Below, piece by piece: positions 1-8,775 of a stretch of 64,000 nucleotides of DNA. The translations under genes were made by a program, and so were the position numbers. Location of the stretch: NCBI GenBank assembly GCA_041389725.1, contig JAWKRG010000004.1, positions 496,001 to 560,000 on the forward strand, in the 5' to 3' direction. Position 1 is the first letter of the stretch. Each line of letters starts with the position of its first letter. The notes beneath the pieces are model-generated. The model searched no databases, was not told the origin of the DNA, and saw only the letters and a list, made by a program, of their open reading frames with translations. The DNA comes from Polyangiaceae bacterium (lineage in GTDB: Bacteria > Myxococcota_A > Polyangia > Polyangiales > Polyangiaceae).

Positions 1-1225
1 TCTCGGGGGTGATCGCCGTTGCTTCGTAGCGTGGGCCTTTGCCGACGGGGATGAAGGCGCCCGCGACCAGTAGCGTGTTTTCGGCGACGTCGAAGTCGAG
101 TTCGGGCGCCAAGATCGCGCTCGGGTCCTCCGCGTTCAGGATGGCGGAACCGAGGGCATGCAGCAGGGGATGGAGCTCCCAGTCCGCGGCGACTCCAACA
201 TACAGACGACCCACGTTGTACGCTTCGCCCACGGCAAAGCGCGGGCTCGTCATCTCATCCAGGTAGTACTTGGGTTTCGGCGCGCCCGAACCGTTCACGT
301 ACGCCTCGGCCGTGAACAGGAGCTTCTCGTGGAGTTGGCTGGTGCTGCCGAGCACTGCGCGCTCGAAGGCCGCGCGCCCGTAGCGTCGGCGCTCGGTGTC
401 TGGAACGTAAGTGACGGTGGTGGAGCCGTGCAGATCCGTGCCGCCTCCGAGATCGACGAACAGATCGATTCCCCCCACGGCGTCACCGCGCACGTAGCCA
501 CCCAAGGCGCCTAGACGAAGCTTCGCCACTGACGCTTCCACGCGCGCGAGCACGGCCGACCCATCCTTGCCAACTTCGAAATCGCTCTTTGGTTCGCGCT
601 TGCCCAGCGCGCCCACCAGCATCAGCGTTGCGCCATCGGTGACGGGCAAGTCCAGGCGCACGGCGTCCACACCGGGCTTGTATTCGGTGTTGAGTTGCAG
701 CGGAGAGAAGGGCACCAGCAAATCCTCGGGCGTCCAGATGTGCCCGCGACCGATGGTGATGGGCTGGCGGCCGAGGGTGAGGCTCATGTCGTCGAAGCTT
801 GCGCGGGCGTACAGCCAATCGATTCGGTTCTGCAGCTGAAAGCGCGAGTGATCGACGGCGCTCCAAGCGAGGGGAAGCCACGTGGGCGTGGCTGCGCCTT
901 TGCCGATGGATAGCGTGCTGCCCAAGAGCGACGCCGGCAGCGTGCTCGACGAACTGGTCAGCTCGTCGTGGATCACGACGGCAAACTCCGGATGTTTCAA
1001 CTCCAACTTCGGGCGCAGCGCAACGATGGAAACAGCGGCGGGGTTCTCGTCTCTTGGTACGAAGGGGGCACTGAGCGGTCCTCCGTGGAGCAGCAGATTG
1101 TAGGAACGCACCGCGCCGCCAGCCACGAAGGAACTCTCCTCCAGGGGGTCCTCCGAAATCACGAACGCGTGAGCCGGCAGCGCCAGGGCCAAGCAAGCGA
1201 CAGCGACCAAGCCACGCTTCAGCAT
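1..1225 (-). CDS. Outer-membrane beta-barrel-like protein, 3' end outside window
   Basis: Reads leftward from an ATG at 1225 and runs off the window, so about 408 residues are visible. It opens with a signal peptide (MLKRGLVAVACLALALPAHA). Long stretches of alternating polar and hydrophobic residues follow (for example RFQLQNRIDWLYARASFD), the look of an outer-membrane barrel; no enzymatic motif is seen. The ATG overlaps the TGA of the ATPase gene as TGATG, so it is the last visible gene of the LolA-like/permease/permease/ATPase operon and is probably translationally coupled. Inferred role: outer-membrane partner of that transporter. I cannot assign a named family. Confidence 0.75.
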   Translation of the reverse strand, partial: MLKRGLVAVACLALALPAHAFVISEDPLEESSFVAGGAVRSYNLLLHGGPLSAPFVPRDENPAAVSIVALRPKLELKHPEFAVVIHDELTSSSSTLPASLLGSTLSIGKGAATPTWLPLAWSAVDHSRFQLQNRIDWLYARASFDDMSLTLGRQPITIGRGHIWTPEDLLVPFSPLQLNTEYKPGVDAVRLDLPVTDGATLMLVGALGKREPKSDFEVGKDGSAVLARVEASVAKLRLGALGGYVRGDAVGGIDLFVDLGGGTDLHGSTTVTYVPDTERRRYGRAAFERAVLGSTSQLHEKLLFTAEAYVNGSGAPKPKYYLDEMTSPRFAVGEAYNVGRLYVGVAADWELHPLLHALGSAILNAEDPSAILAPELDFDVAENTLLVAGAFIPVGKGPRYEATAITPE

Positions 1226-1914
1226 CAGCGAAGCTCGTCCTCCACGACCCGTCCGTCCTCGAGGTGCACGATGCGTCGCGCGCGCGCCATCACCCGCGGG
1301 TCGTGAGTGCTGAACAAGAAGGTGAGCTGTCGGGCATGATTCAGCTCCACCATCAGATCCAAGAGAGACTCCGCGCTCTTGCTGTCTAGATTGGCCGTGG
1401 GCTCATCTGCGAGCACTAGCGTGCGTGCAGAGGCGATGGCGCGGGCGACGGCAACGCGCTGCTGCTGGCCCCCGCTCAGCTCGGCGGGACGACGACCCAG
1501 CATGTCGCCGAGGCCCACGGCGCGCAGCACCTCGCTGGCGCGCTCACGGCATTCTTCGCGCGGCGTGCCTTGCAGCTCCAGCACCAGCTCGGCGTTCTCC
1601 AACGCCGAAAGCACGGGCAGCAGGTTGTAGGCTTGAAACACGAAGCCAATGTGGTCTCGGCGCATGCGCGCCAGCTCGGCTTTACTCATGGCGGACAGAT
1701 CCTTGCCGCCCACACGAATGCTGCCGCTGGTCGGGCGATCGAGCGCACCGATCAAGTTGAGTAGCGTGGTCTTGCCGGAGCCCGAGGGCCCCGCGAGAGC
1801 AGTCAGCTCCCCGGGCTCGACCACCAGATCTACGTCGCCCAGAGCAACGACGTCGTGCTGTCCTTGGCGGTAGGTCTTGCAAAGCCCACGGGCTTCGACG
1901 GCAGGCTCACTCAT
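1225..1914 (-). CDS. ABC transporter ATP-binding protein, LolD/MacB type
   Basis: A protein of 229 residues, the normal size for a LolD-type ATPase that powers FtsX-fold permeases. Visible motifs in order are Walker A GPSGSGKTTLL (about residue 40), the Q-loop in GFVFQAYNLLP, the signature LSGGQQQRVAVARA, Walker B TLVLADEPTANLD and the switch histidine in FSTHDPR. Its start overlaps the end of the upstream permease gene by 8 bases and its stop overlaps the next start (TGATG), so it sits inside one co-translated operon. In this family the ATPase drives mechanical work by the permeases on a periplasmic or lipid substrate; the actual substrate is not known here. Confidence 0.95.
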   Translation of the reverse strand: MSEPAVEARGLCKTYRQGQHDVVALGDVDLVVEPGELTALAGPSGSGKTTLLNLIGALDRPTSGSIRVGGKDLSAMSKAELARMRRDHIGFVFQAYNLLPVLSALENAELVLELQGTPREECRERASEVLRAVGLGDMLGRRPAELSGGQQQRVAVARAIASARTLVLADEPTANLDSKSAESLLDLMVELNHARQLTFLFSTHDPRVMARARRIVHLEDGRVVEDELR

Positions 1915-3166
1915 GGCGCAGTGCCTCCACGGGCTCGAGCCGCGCAGCGCGTAGCGCGGGATAGATCGCTCCCAACATCACCAGCCCGAGGACGATGAGG
2001 GAACTCCACAGCACCTTGTCTGGATAGAGGTGCGAGTAGAAGCGTTTTGGCAAGACGATGCCGCTGGTCTCCATGCCGGAACCCACCCAGCCGGCCACGT
2101 CGATGCCGGCAGTGGCGTAGTGATGATTGCCAATCAGTCCAAAAGCCAGCCCGATGACCAAGGACACGACGCCGAGCACGAACGCTTCGCTCATCACGAT
2201 GGCTACGACGCGACTTGGCGTGGTTCCAAGCGAGAGCAACACCCCGAACTCTCGTGTTCGCTCCATCACGCTCATCAGCAGAGCGTTGAGGATGCCTGCT
2301 GCTACGACGATGAAGACGATGATCATCATCACGTACATTCCGCCTTCGTCCACGGCGATGATGGCGTAGAGATCCGGCGCTGCTTCTGCCCAGGGGAGCA
2401 CCTCTACGTCCTTGCCCGACAGCGCGCTTTCGATGTGCTTCGCGGCCAGGGCGGACTCGGAGATGTTGTCCAAGATCACTGCAAGCATGGACACACCGTT
2501 GCCCGTGGCAGCGAGCCTCTGGGCGTCGTCCAACGGAATTTCTGCCCAGAACGCGTCGATCTCGGCCACGCCAGTCGCGAAGATGCCGTGCACCTCGTAG
2601 GCGCCGCTTCGGGTCTCGCCGCCGCCAGCGGGACGCAACGTCAGCGTGACGCGATCGCCGAGTTCCACCCCAAGGGTCTTGGCTAGCTGTTTGCCTATCA
2701 CCACTGGGGGCAGTTGGCTCTTCGGGCGAGGACCATGGCTTTGGGGCAGGGTGCTCCCGGCGATCATGGACGCTTGCGTGTCGATCCTCGAAACCAAGTG
2801 CTCCACCGCAGGGTCCACTCCGGAAAGCGCCACCCCAACGCTGGTCGCACCGGACGTGATCAACGCGTCGGTTCGGAGCCGCGGCGCCACGTGCACCACC
2901 CCCGGCATGCGCGCAATCGAATCTGCGACCGGTCGTGGATCTCGGATCAGGCGATCGAGCGTCGGGTCGTCCGCATAGCCCTGGGCGTGCACGACCACGT
3001 CACCCAGCCCCATGCTGACGCCGATCTCCGCCATCTTCTCGTGGGCGCCATCACCCATGCCCATGAACACGATGAGCAGCGCGAAGCCAGCGGCGATGGC
3101 CACCGCGGTGAGCAGCGTCCGTCGCCGGTTTCGGAGCGAGTTTCTGAGGGCGAGTCGCAGGATCAT
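1907..3166 (-). CDS. ABC transporter permease, FtsX/MacB type
   Basis: A protein of 419 residues with the MacB layout. There is one N-terminal membrane helix (LLTAVAIAAGFALLIVFMG), a large periplasmic domain (about residues 45-270), then three membrane helices from MYVMMIIVFIVVAAGILNAL onwards. It ends in the family-typical PALRAARLEPVEALRHE. The gene starts 3 bases after the stop of the other permease and overlaps the ATPase start. The two permeases probably form a heterodimer: they share architecture but differ in the periplasmic domain. The periplasmic LolA-like protein encoded upstream is the likely partner. Confidence 0.93.
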   Translation of the reverse strand: MILRLALRNSLRNRRRTLLTAVAIAAGFALLIVFMGMGDGAHEKMAEIGVSMGLGDVVVHAQGYADDPTLDRLIRDPRPVADSIARMPGVVHVAPRLRTDALITSGATSVGVALSGVDPAVEHLVSRIDTQASMIAGSTLPQSHGPRPKSQLPPVVIGKQLAKTLGVELGDRVTLTLRPAGGGETRSGAYEVHGIFATGVAEIDAFWAEIPLDDAQRLAATGNGVSMLAVILDNISESALAAKHIESALSGKDVEVLPWAEAAPDLYAIIAVDEGGMYVMMIIVFIVVAAGILNALLMSVMERTREFGVLLSLGTTPSRVVAIVMSEAFVLGVVSLVIGLAFGLIGNHHYATAGIDVAGWVGSGMETSGIVLPKRFYSHLYPDKVLWSSLIVLGLVMLGAIYPALRAARLEPVEALRHE

Positions 3167-3169
3167 CCG

Positions 3170-4603
3170 TTAGCGCTCCTGCATTGCGAGCACCGGCTCC
3201 ACCCGGGCCGCGGCCGAGGCCGGCCACAGCGCGGAAACCAGCGCCATGGCCAGCATCATCACGAAGGGCAGCGCCACGCCTTGAACCGTCAGCGTGGCGT
3301 GGATGACCGGCGGAATCGATGCTCCGGCCATGCTGAAGTCGCTCAGGCTCGTCAGCGGAATCCCAACCCTCGAAAGGTACAGGTCGACGCCTACTCCCAG
3401 GATCACACCAACCAATGAAGCTGAGAGCCCTAGCAAGAACGTCTCGATCGTGATCAGCCCCATGATCGAGGCCGGACGCATGCCGATGGCCTTGAGCACG
3501 CCAAGCTCGCGACGCCGTTCGAATACCGCCATCATGATGGTGTCGGCCACGCCAATGGCCGCGACAGCGAAGATGATGGCGACCATCATGGCGGTGAGTG
3601 CACTGTTGGTTTGAACCATCGCCATCACGTCGGGACGCAGCTCTTTCCAGGTCTTCACCTCCAGGCGCTGCAGGTTTGGATCCCGCGCCAGCGTTGCCGC
3701 CACTTCAGCAGCGGCGCCGGGATCGACCAGACGGACGGCGAGTTCGTGCGCGCGATCCTCGAGGCGGAGCATGCGCTGCACGTCGGTTAGGTTCGCAACG
3801 GCGCGGTTGGCATCCAGCGCCGAGTCGCCCGTGTGCAAGATCCCAATCACGCGGAACTCCACGTTGACGGGGTCGCCTCCCGAGTCCTGCGTCATCAGGC
3901 TCACCCGCGAACCTGGTTCCACGTGGAGCTTCCGCGCCAGTTTGTCCCCGAGCAACAAAGGGGGCGGAGCACTGGGCTTGGGTGCGACTCGCTGAACGAG
4001 CGCCTTGGTGTCTGCCGCCACGTCCCTCGTCTCGCCCGCGGCATCGACGCCTTCCGTGTCGAGTCCCTCGATCTCGCGTTCCGCGGCCGCGACCTCGCGA
4101 TCCGTCAGCTCCTGATCGAGTTCCTTTTCCTCCGCGCTCAGGGCTTTGGCCGCCGGCCACGGCGTGGGCGCTTCGGGCAGGTATGACCCCCAGTTCAAAC
4201 GCCGGTCGAGCTGGGTCACGCGCGCTTCCCGCAGCGGATTTACACCCATCAGCTGTACACCGGCAGACTTGCTACCGGTGTCTGCCAGTGCCCAGGCCAA
4301 CACTCGGGGACTCGCTCCCTCGACACCGGCCGCGCCCTCGAGCGTCTTCGTACGCGTGGCTTCTTGGTCGAAGGCGAGCTCCAGTTTCGGACGCGCGGAG
4401 AAGCCCGGCTCGTGCACTTGCACGTGGCCGAGCTGCACGTCGGTGATGGAGCGGATCATGTCACTGCTCATGCCGTCCATCACTCCGAAGCTCGCGATGC
4501 ACATGCCCACACCGAGGGCGATGCCGCCCCCAGCGATCAGCGAGCGCCTTCGGTTGCGTCCCAGATTCCGCCACGCGATGCAGAGCAGGAGCGCCGGGGT
4601 CAT
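3170..4603 (-). CDS. ABC transporter permease, FtsX/MacB type, enlarged periplasmic domain
   Basis: A protein of 477 residues with an N-terminal helix after RNLGRNRRRSLIAGGGIALG, a periplasmic domain, and three C-terminal helices beginning at ALTAMMVAIIFAVAAIGVAD. The C-terminus PASAAARVEPVLAMQER matches the FtsX family. Compared with the partner permease, the periplasmic domain carries an extra, highly charged stretch (about residues 150-205, rich in Glu/Asp/Lys, around KALSAEEKELDQELTDREV), probably a helical insert. Only 2 bases separate it from the LolA-like gene upstream, so the two are almost certainly co-transcribed. Confidence 0.92.
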   Translation of the reverse strand: MTPALLLCIAWRNLGRNRRRSLIAGGGIALGVGMCIASFGVMDGMSSDMIRSITDVQLGHVQVHEPGFSARPKLELAFDQEATRTKTLEGAAGVEGASPRVLAWALADTGSKSAGVQLMGVNPLREARVTQLDRRLNWGSYLPEAPTPWPAAKALSAEEKELDQELTDREVAAAEREIEGLDTEGVDAAGETRDVAADTKALVQRVAPKPSAPPPLLLGDKLARKLHVEPGSRVSLMTQDSGGDPVNVEFRVIGILHTGDSALDANRAVANLTDVQRMLRLEDRAHELAVRLVDPGAAAEVAATLARDPNLQRLEVKTWKELRPDVMAMVQTNSALTAMMVAIIFAVAAIGVADTIMMAVFERRRELGVLKAIGMRPASIMGLITIETFLLGLSASLVGVILGVGVDLYLSRVGIPLTSLSDFSMAGASIPPVIHATLTVQGVALPFVMMLAMALVSALWPASAAARVEPVLAMQER

Positions 4604-4605
4604 GG

Positions 4606-5370
4606 CTAGTTTCGCAGCGCCCGCTCGCTGAACTTGTCCGCGGGGATCTTGGAATCGAACTTCAGCTTCTTGTAGCGCAACTCGGTGTACTCACCGGGCT
4701 TGCTCGCCACTCGGATCACCAGCTTCGTGGGCACGCGTCGGCCGCTCATCTCTTGCACGTCGCTCAAGGTGAGCACGCGCGTCGGCTTCGCCGCGTTCGC
4801 CCGCTTGTAGTACTCCTGCCGTGTAGGGATCACGTCCGAGCTCTGCTCGAACATTTCCACCACGATGTGATCCCAAGCAACGGGCGCCCTCGGGGTTGGA
4901 GTCAACCGCACTCGATAGAAGCGCGCGTCGCCTTTCGCCCACGTCTTCAGCAGCTTGGAGCGGTAGTCCTTGGCCAGATCGGTCTCCTTCACCAGGTCGT
5001 CGTTGGTGAAGTGGCTGCCCATCCAGCTGTCTCCCAGCATGCTGCTGCTGAGGACTGTGATCTTGTCGTTGCTAGGATCGTACAGCGACAAGCGACCACC
5101 CACTTTGAGCGTGCCGTGCCCGCGCCAGCGCGCTGGGCCCAGGATTTTCACGAGTGCACGGCTTCCAGCTCGCTCGTCCGCCCAGTACACCATGCTGTAG
5201 CTGCGGTCGAAGCTCTTGGTGTGCACTCGCATTGTCATCAGGGCGGCCGTGGTCTTGCCGCGCAAGGCGTGGTCCGCCCGCCGCACCAGGGTCTCGACTT
5301 CTTCGGCGCCTGCGGGCGCAGTCGAGAAGAGGACGGTCAGGCCCACCAAGAGAGAGAGGAGCGAGTGCAT
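4606..5370 (-). CDS. LolA-like outer membrane lipoprotein-sorting family protein
   Basis: Starts at the ATG at 5370, which places a signal peptide (MHSLLSLLVGLTVLFS..APAGA) at the N-terminus; the reading frame stays open further upstream but without a signal sequence. The mature part (about 230 residues) shows the single-domain half-barrel style of the LolA-like family, with the characteristic stretch LGDSWMGSHFTNDDLV followed by a YY-containing Glu/Lys segment. Family members carry a lipid or lipoprotein in the periplasm. As first gene of an operon with FtsX-type permeases, a LolD-type ATPase and a barrel-like protein, it is the likely periplasmic carrier. Confidence in family is high, in substrate nil. 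Confidence 0.88.
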   Translation of the reverse strand: MHSLLSLLVGLTVLFSTAPAGAEEVETLVRRADHALRGKTTAALMTMRVHTKSFDRSYSMVYWADERAGSRALVKILGPARWRGHGTLKVGGRLSLYDPSNDKITVLSSSMLGDSWMGSHFTNDDLVKETDLAKDYRSKLLKTWAKGDARFYRVRLTPTPRAPVAWDHIVVEMFEQSSDVIPTRQEYYKRANAAKPTRVLTLSDVQEMSGRRVPTKLVIRVASKPGEYTELRYKKLKFDSKIPADKFSERALRN

Positions 5371-5406
5371 GACAACAACGTACGCGCTCGCCTCGATCTG
5401 GCACTG

Positions 5407-6468
5407 ATGATCCGCGCCAGAAGGGCTGATACTCTGCGCCACACGCTCGTGAACTCTCTGGGACCGACAGCCTGGTCGCGCATGGCGGCCCTATTTTTTG
5501 CCTACGTGGAGGGTCGGGGCGCCGATGCAGGTGAGTTGCTAACCGCGTCGGGCCTGACGCGGGAAGCGTTGTCGGACGTGGACGGCCGCATCCCGCTGAC
5601 CTCGCTCTACGTGCTGATCGAAGCGGCGCGCGAGGCGCTCGAGGATCCTTGCTTGGGACTCCACTTTGCCACTAGCCTCGAGCTTGCCGACCTCGATGCG
5701 CTCGGCTTCTTGATGATCACGAGCGCTACCTTCGGGGCCGCACTCGAGCGCATGTTTCGCTATCAGCGCATGTGGGCAGAAGGTGAGCGCTACGAACAGT
5801 GGGTGGAGGGCGAGCGCGTGCGTGTCACCTACGAGCAGTACGGACCCGCTCGCCCCGCTCACGTGCAGATGGTGCAGATGGCGTTCTGTGACTTCGTGGT
5901 CAACGGTCGTCGCTTCATTCCGGAACTCGAGTTCGACAGCGTCCACTTCCGTCACCCAGAGCCGGCGGAGGCCGGCGAGTACCAGGCGACCTTCGGTGTT
6001 CCCATCGAGTTCGGCGCCGCCGTCGACGAGGTGCGCTTTCCGTCGCGTCTACTCGACCTCGCGCTGCCAGATGCGAACGAGGCATTGTGTGCCTTCTTCG
6101 ATCGCTATACGCGAGACAAGCTCGATCGCCTCCCCGGAGAGCAGAGCGTCGTAGCGCGGGTTCGCTCGCTGCTGCGAAAGCTGCTGCCCGAGGGCCAGGT
6201 GAAGGTGGAGCACCTGGCCGCACGCATGCATATGAGCACGCGGACCCTTCAGCGACGACTCGGCGAGGAGGGAACGTCGCTGCATGCTGAACTAGACGAA
6301 GTGCGCCGCCAGCAAGCGCTGTACTTCCTCCAGGCAGGCGTGGCGATTTCCGAGCTCTCTTGGTTGCTGGGCTACTCGGAGCCGAGCGCGTTTCACCGCG
6401 CCTTCAAGCGCTGGACGAACACGTCGCCGGAAGCCTGGCGAAGCACGCATCGAGCTTCCCCTGGCTGA
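5407..6468 (+). CDS. AraC-family transcriptional regulator
   Basis: About 353 residues. The N-terminal half has the arabinose-binding-like domain seen in OruR/ArgR-type AraC proteins (LLTASGLTREALSDVDGRI near the start). The C-terminal about 100 residues form two helix-turn-helix units: VEHLAARMHMSTRTLQRRL and VAISELSWLLGYSEPSAFHR, followed by the family-typical FKRW and P-E-x-W-R. It is divergent from the LolA-like transport operon and a natural candidate to control it. The start could instead be the ATG at 5482 (MAALFFAYVEG), which would leave 111 bases of shared promoter region instead of 36; neither start has a convincing ribosome binding site. Confidence 0.9.
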   Translation: MIRARRADTLRHTLVNSLGPTAWSRMAALFFAYVEGRGADAGELLTASGLTREALSDVDGRIPLTSLYVLIEAAREALEDPCLGLHFATSLELADLDALGFLMITSATFGAALERMFRYQRMWAEGERYEQWVEGERVRVTYEQYGPARPAHVQMVQMAFCDFVVNGRRFIPELEFDSVHFRHPEPAEAGEYQATFGVPIEFGAAVDEVRFPSRLLDLALPDANEALCAFFDRYTRDKLDRLPGEQSVVARVRSLLRKLLPEGQVKVEHLAARMHMSTRTLQRRLGEEGTSLHAELDEVRRQQALYFLQAGVAISELSWLLGYSEPSAFHRAFKRWTNTSPEAWRSTHRASPG

Positions 6469-6471
6469 GAA

Positions 6472-7641
6472 CTACGGCGTCGCGATTCCCAAACACTTGC
6501 CGGACACACAGGAGGCATTGCGCGCACAAACGATTCCGCACTTCCCGCAGTTCTCGGGATCCGACTTGAGGTTCCTGCAAGCGTTGCCGCAGGCCGTGTA
6601 GGGCGCGATGCACGAAACGCCACAAACGCCGTTGTTGCACAGGGCGCTTCCGCCGATTGGGGTCGGACAGTCGTCTCCGCAGCTGCCGCAGTTCCTCGGG
6701 TCCGTCAGGATGTTGCGGCAATCCGTTCCGCACTTGGTGAAGCCGGTCTTGCAGGAGATCCCGCAAATGTCATCCACGCACACCGCTGTGCCGTTGGCCG
6801 GAACGGAACAAGTGGTTCCACACTTGCCGCAGTTGTGCGGATCGGAACTGAGGTTGGTGCACTCCGAGCCGCATTTCGTCAGGTCCACACTACAAACGAA
6901 ATTGCAGTTTCCCTTGACGCACACGCCGGTTCCGCCCGCGGGCGACGGACAGGCGTTGTCGCACTTGCCGCAGTGCGCCGGACTGTCCTCCAGCACGACG
7001 CAACCACCGCCACACAAAGTGTACGGCGCCGTGCAGTTGCTCACACAAGTCCCGCCCTGGCAGATCGTTTGCCCCGGGCAAGGCTTGTTGCAGGCCCCGC
7101 AGTTCATCGAGTCGGATTGGAGGTCCACCTCGCAGCCGTTGGTCTCCTGAGTGTCGCAGTCCGCGAAGCCCTTGCTGCAGGCCACGACGCATTTGCCCTG
7201 CGTGCAGGTGGGAGTCGAGTTGGCGCCGGTACAGTTCTTGTCGCAGGCGCCGCAGCGCGTCGGGTCATTCAGCAGGTCCGTCTCGCAGCCGTTGGCGGCT
7301 ACGCCGTCGCAGTCAGAGAAACCGCTGTCGCAAATCTCGATCGCGCAGCTGCCCGCGGTGTCGCAAGCAGCCTTGGCGTTGGGCAAGGCACAAGGTTCGC
7401 AGCTGGATTCGCCGCAGCCGTGCTCCGGGTCCGTCGTGACACAGCTGCCCGTGCCGCATCGCTTCTGGTCGGTGCCGCAGGGTTGCCCGCCACTTCCTCC
7501 CATGCCCGAGCCACCGCTGCCGGCGTCAGTCCCGCCCGTGCTGGAGTCCGCCTGCGTGTCGTCAGACACGGAGAAGCCGTCCCAGTCGCGACTGCAACCC
7601 GCCGACGAGGCTACCAGCGCCGCGAGCACCCAGTATCGCAT
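6472..7641 (-). CDS. Cys-rich repeat lipoprotein
   Basis: Starts at the ATG at 7641, giving a signal peptide with lipobox (VLAALVASSAGC) and then a Gly/Ser-rich linker (GSGGSGMGGSGGQPCG). The remaining about 330 residues are a series of near-repeats of 40-45 residues built around D-P-x-x-CGxC-x(2)-C, such as NCGACNKPC, HCGKCDNAC, NCGKCGTTC and NCGSCGDDC. These are probably small disulfide-stabilised modules exposed at the cell surface. Such proteins are common in myxobacteria and have often been annotated misleadingly from weak hits to unrelated enzymes. No catalytic motif is visible. It converges with the AraC gene, with 3 bases between their stops. Confidence 0.85.
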   Translation of the reverse strand: MRYWVLAALVASSAGCSRDWDGFSVSDDTQADSSTGGTDAGSGGSGMGGSGGQPCGTDQKRCGTGSCVTTDPEHGCGESSCEPCALPNAKAACDTAGSCAIEICDSGFSDCDGVAANGCETDLLNDPTRCGACDKNCTGANSTPTCTQGKCVVACSKGFADCDTQETNGCEVDLQSDSMNCGACNKPCPGQTICQGGTCVSNCTAPYTLCGGGCVVLEDSPAHCGKCDNACPSPAGGTGVCVKGNCNFVCSVDLTKCGSECTNLSSDPHNCGKCGTTCSVPANGTAVCVDDICGISCKTGFTKCGTDCRNILTDPRNCGSCGDDCPTPIGGSALCNNGVCGVSCIAPYTACGNACRNLKSDPENCGKCGIVCARNASCVSGKCLGIATP

Positions 7642-7778
7642 TGCCACGAAGACTAGCTCTGCTCGCTCAGGCTGCAAAGGTGTGCGGATGTAGTACGCGG
7701 CGGTCTTTCAGCCGTTCGCAGCGGTTTCCGCCATGAACGAGGACGCTGCACGCCGCCTGGGCTACACTCGCCGACTTC

Positions 7779-8753
7779 ATGCGACGATGGCCCTCGCGCT
7801 TGGTCTTGGCGATGTTGCTCGTCGCGCTGCCCGCGGCAGCAGAAGGTGGCGCTGCAACCGCCGGCGCGGACGCGCTGTTTCGCGAAGCCGTGCAGCTCGG
7901 AGAAGCGGGCAAGTTCGCAGAGGCCGCCGAAAAGTTCAGGGCTAGCTATCAGCTCGACCCTGCCCGCGGCACGCTTCAGGGCTGGGCCATGGCCGAAGAG
8001 CGAGCTGGGGATCTCGGTTCGGCTTATCGTCACTACCAGCGGCTGGCGCGCGAGTCCGCGGCAGCCAAGGACGAACGCCGACTCGACTTGGCGAAGAAGC
8101 GCATGAGCGTGCTCGCGCCAAAACTCGCGCTGGTCACGCTGGAGGCCGCCGGACCGGCGGAGTCTGGGGTCACTCTCACGATCGACGGCTCGGCCCTCGC
8201 GGATTCCGATATCCGTGACTCCATCCCGGCTGCGCCTGGGGATCACGTTATTCGAGGTTCGTCGGCCAGCGGGGCCACCTTCGAAGTGCGGGTCACCGCA
8301 GTGATGGGCGAGAACGTGCGCAAGCAAGTGACTTGGCAAGCGGCGGACCTGCCGCCTCCCGTCGTCGAGGCGCCCACGCAATCCACGGCGCCAACGCAAA
8401 CGTCTCCGCAGGCCGACCGGGGCAGCTCGAGTCCGCTGGGTACGATTGGCTTGATCGTGGGTGGAGTGGGTCTCGTCGCCGCTGGCGTGGGCACCTACTT
8501 CTGGATCGACTCAGGCAAGGACTTCGACAGCGTGAGCGACGACTGCCCGAATCGTCAGTGTCCGCCCGAGGTGCAGAGCCAGATCGACGATGGCCGCACG
8601 AAAGAGAGCCTTGCGCAAATGTTGCTCATCGGTGGCGGCGTGGCCGTCGCGGCCGGGGTGACGCTGTTCGTGGTGGGCAGCGGGCAGGAAAATCAGGCTC
8701 AGGCCCGCGCCGTCGTCGGTCCCACGGGAGCCTACCTCACGGGTCGCTTCTGA
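7779..8753 (+). CDS. TPR/PEGA-type membrane protein, kinase partner
   Basis: A protein of 324 residues. It has a cleavable signal peptide (LVLAMLLVALPAAAEGG), a tetratricopeptide-like region (ADALFREAVQLGEAGKFAEA.. through QLDPARGTLQGWAMAEE), and a beta-rich domain (about 115-190) resembling PEGA-type modules. A Pro/Thr/Gln linker is followed by two membrane helices (TIGLIVGGVGLVAAGVGTYF and MLLIGGGVAVAAGVTLFVVG). It lies 22 bases before the Ser/Thr kinase gene on the same strand. This pairing of TPR/PEGA membrane proteins with kinases recurs in myxobacteria and is repeated at 17840-20118 in this window. Function is inferred from context only. Confidence 0.82.
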   Translation: MRRWPSRLVLAMLLVALPAAAEGGAATAGADALFREAVQLGEAGKFAEAAEKFRASYQLDPARGTLQGWAMAEERAGDLGSAYRHYQRLARESAAAKDERRLDLAKKRMSVLAPKLALVTLEAAGPAESGVTLTIDGSALADSDIRDSIPAAPGDHVIRGSSASGATFEVRVTAVMGENVRKQVTWQAADLPPPVVEAPTQSTAPTQTSPQADRGSSSPLGTIGLIVGGVGLVAAGVGTYFWIDSGKDFDSVSDDCPNRQCPPEVQSQIDDGRTKESLAQMLLIGGGVAVAAGVTLFVVGSGQENQAQARAVVGPTGAYLTGRF

Positions 8754-8775
8754 CCTGCTATCCTCCTGTGCTCCG

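Noticed and set aside
483..1196. Minus-strand frame of 237 codons inside the first gene
   Set aside because: It is a shifted frame of the barrel-like gene, which starts at 1225 with a proper signal peptide and is translationally coupled to the ATPase gene.
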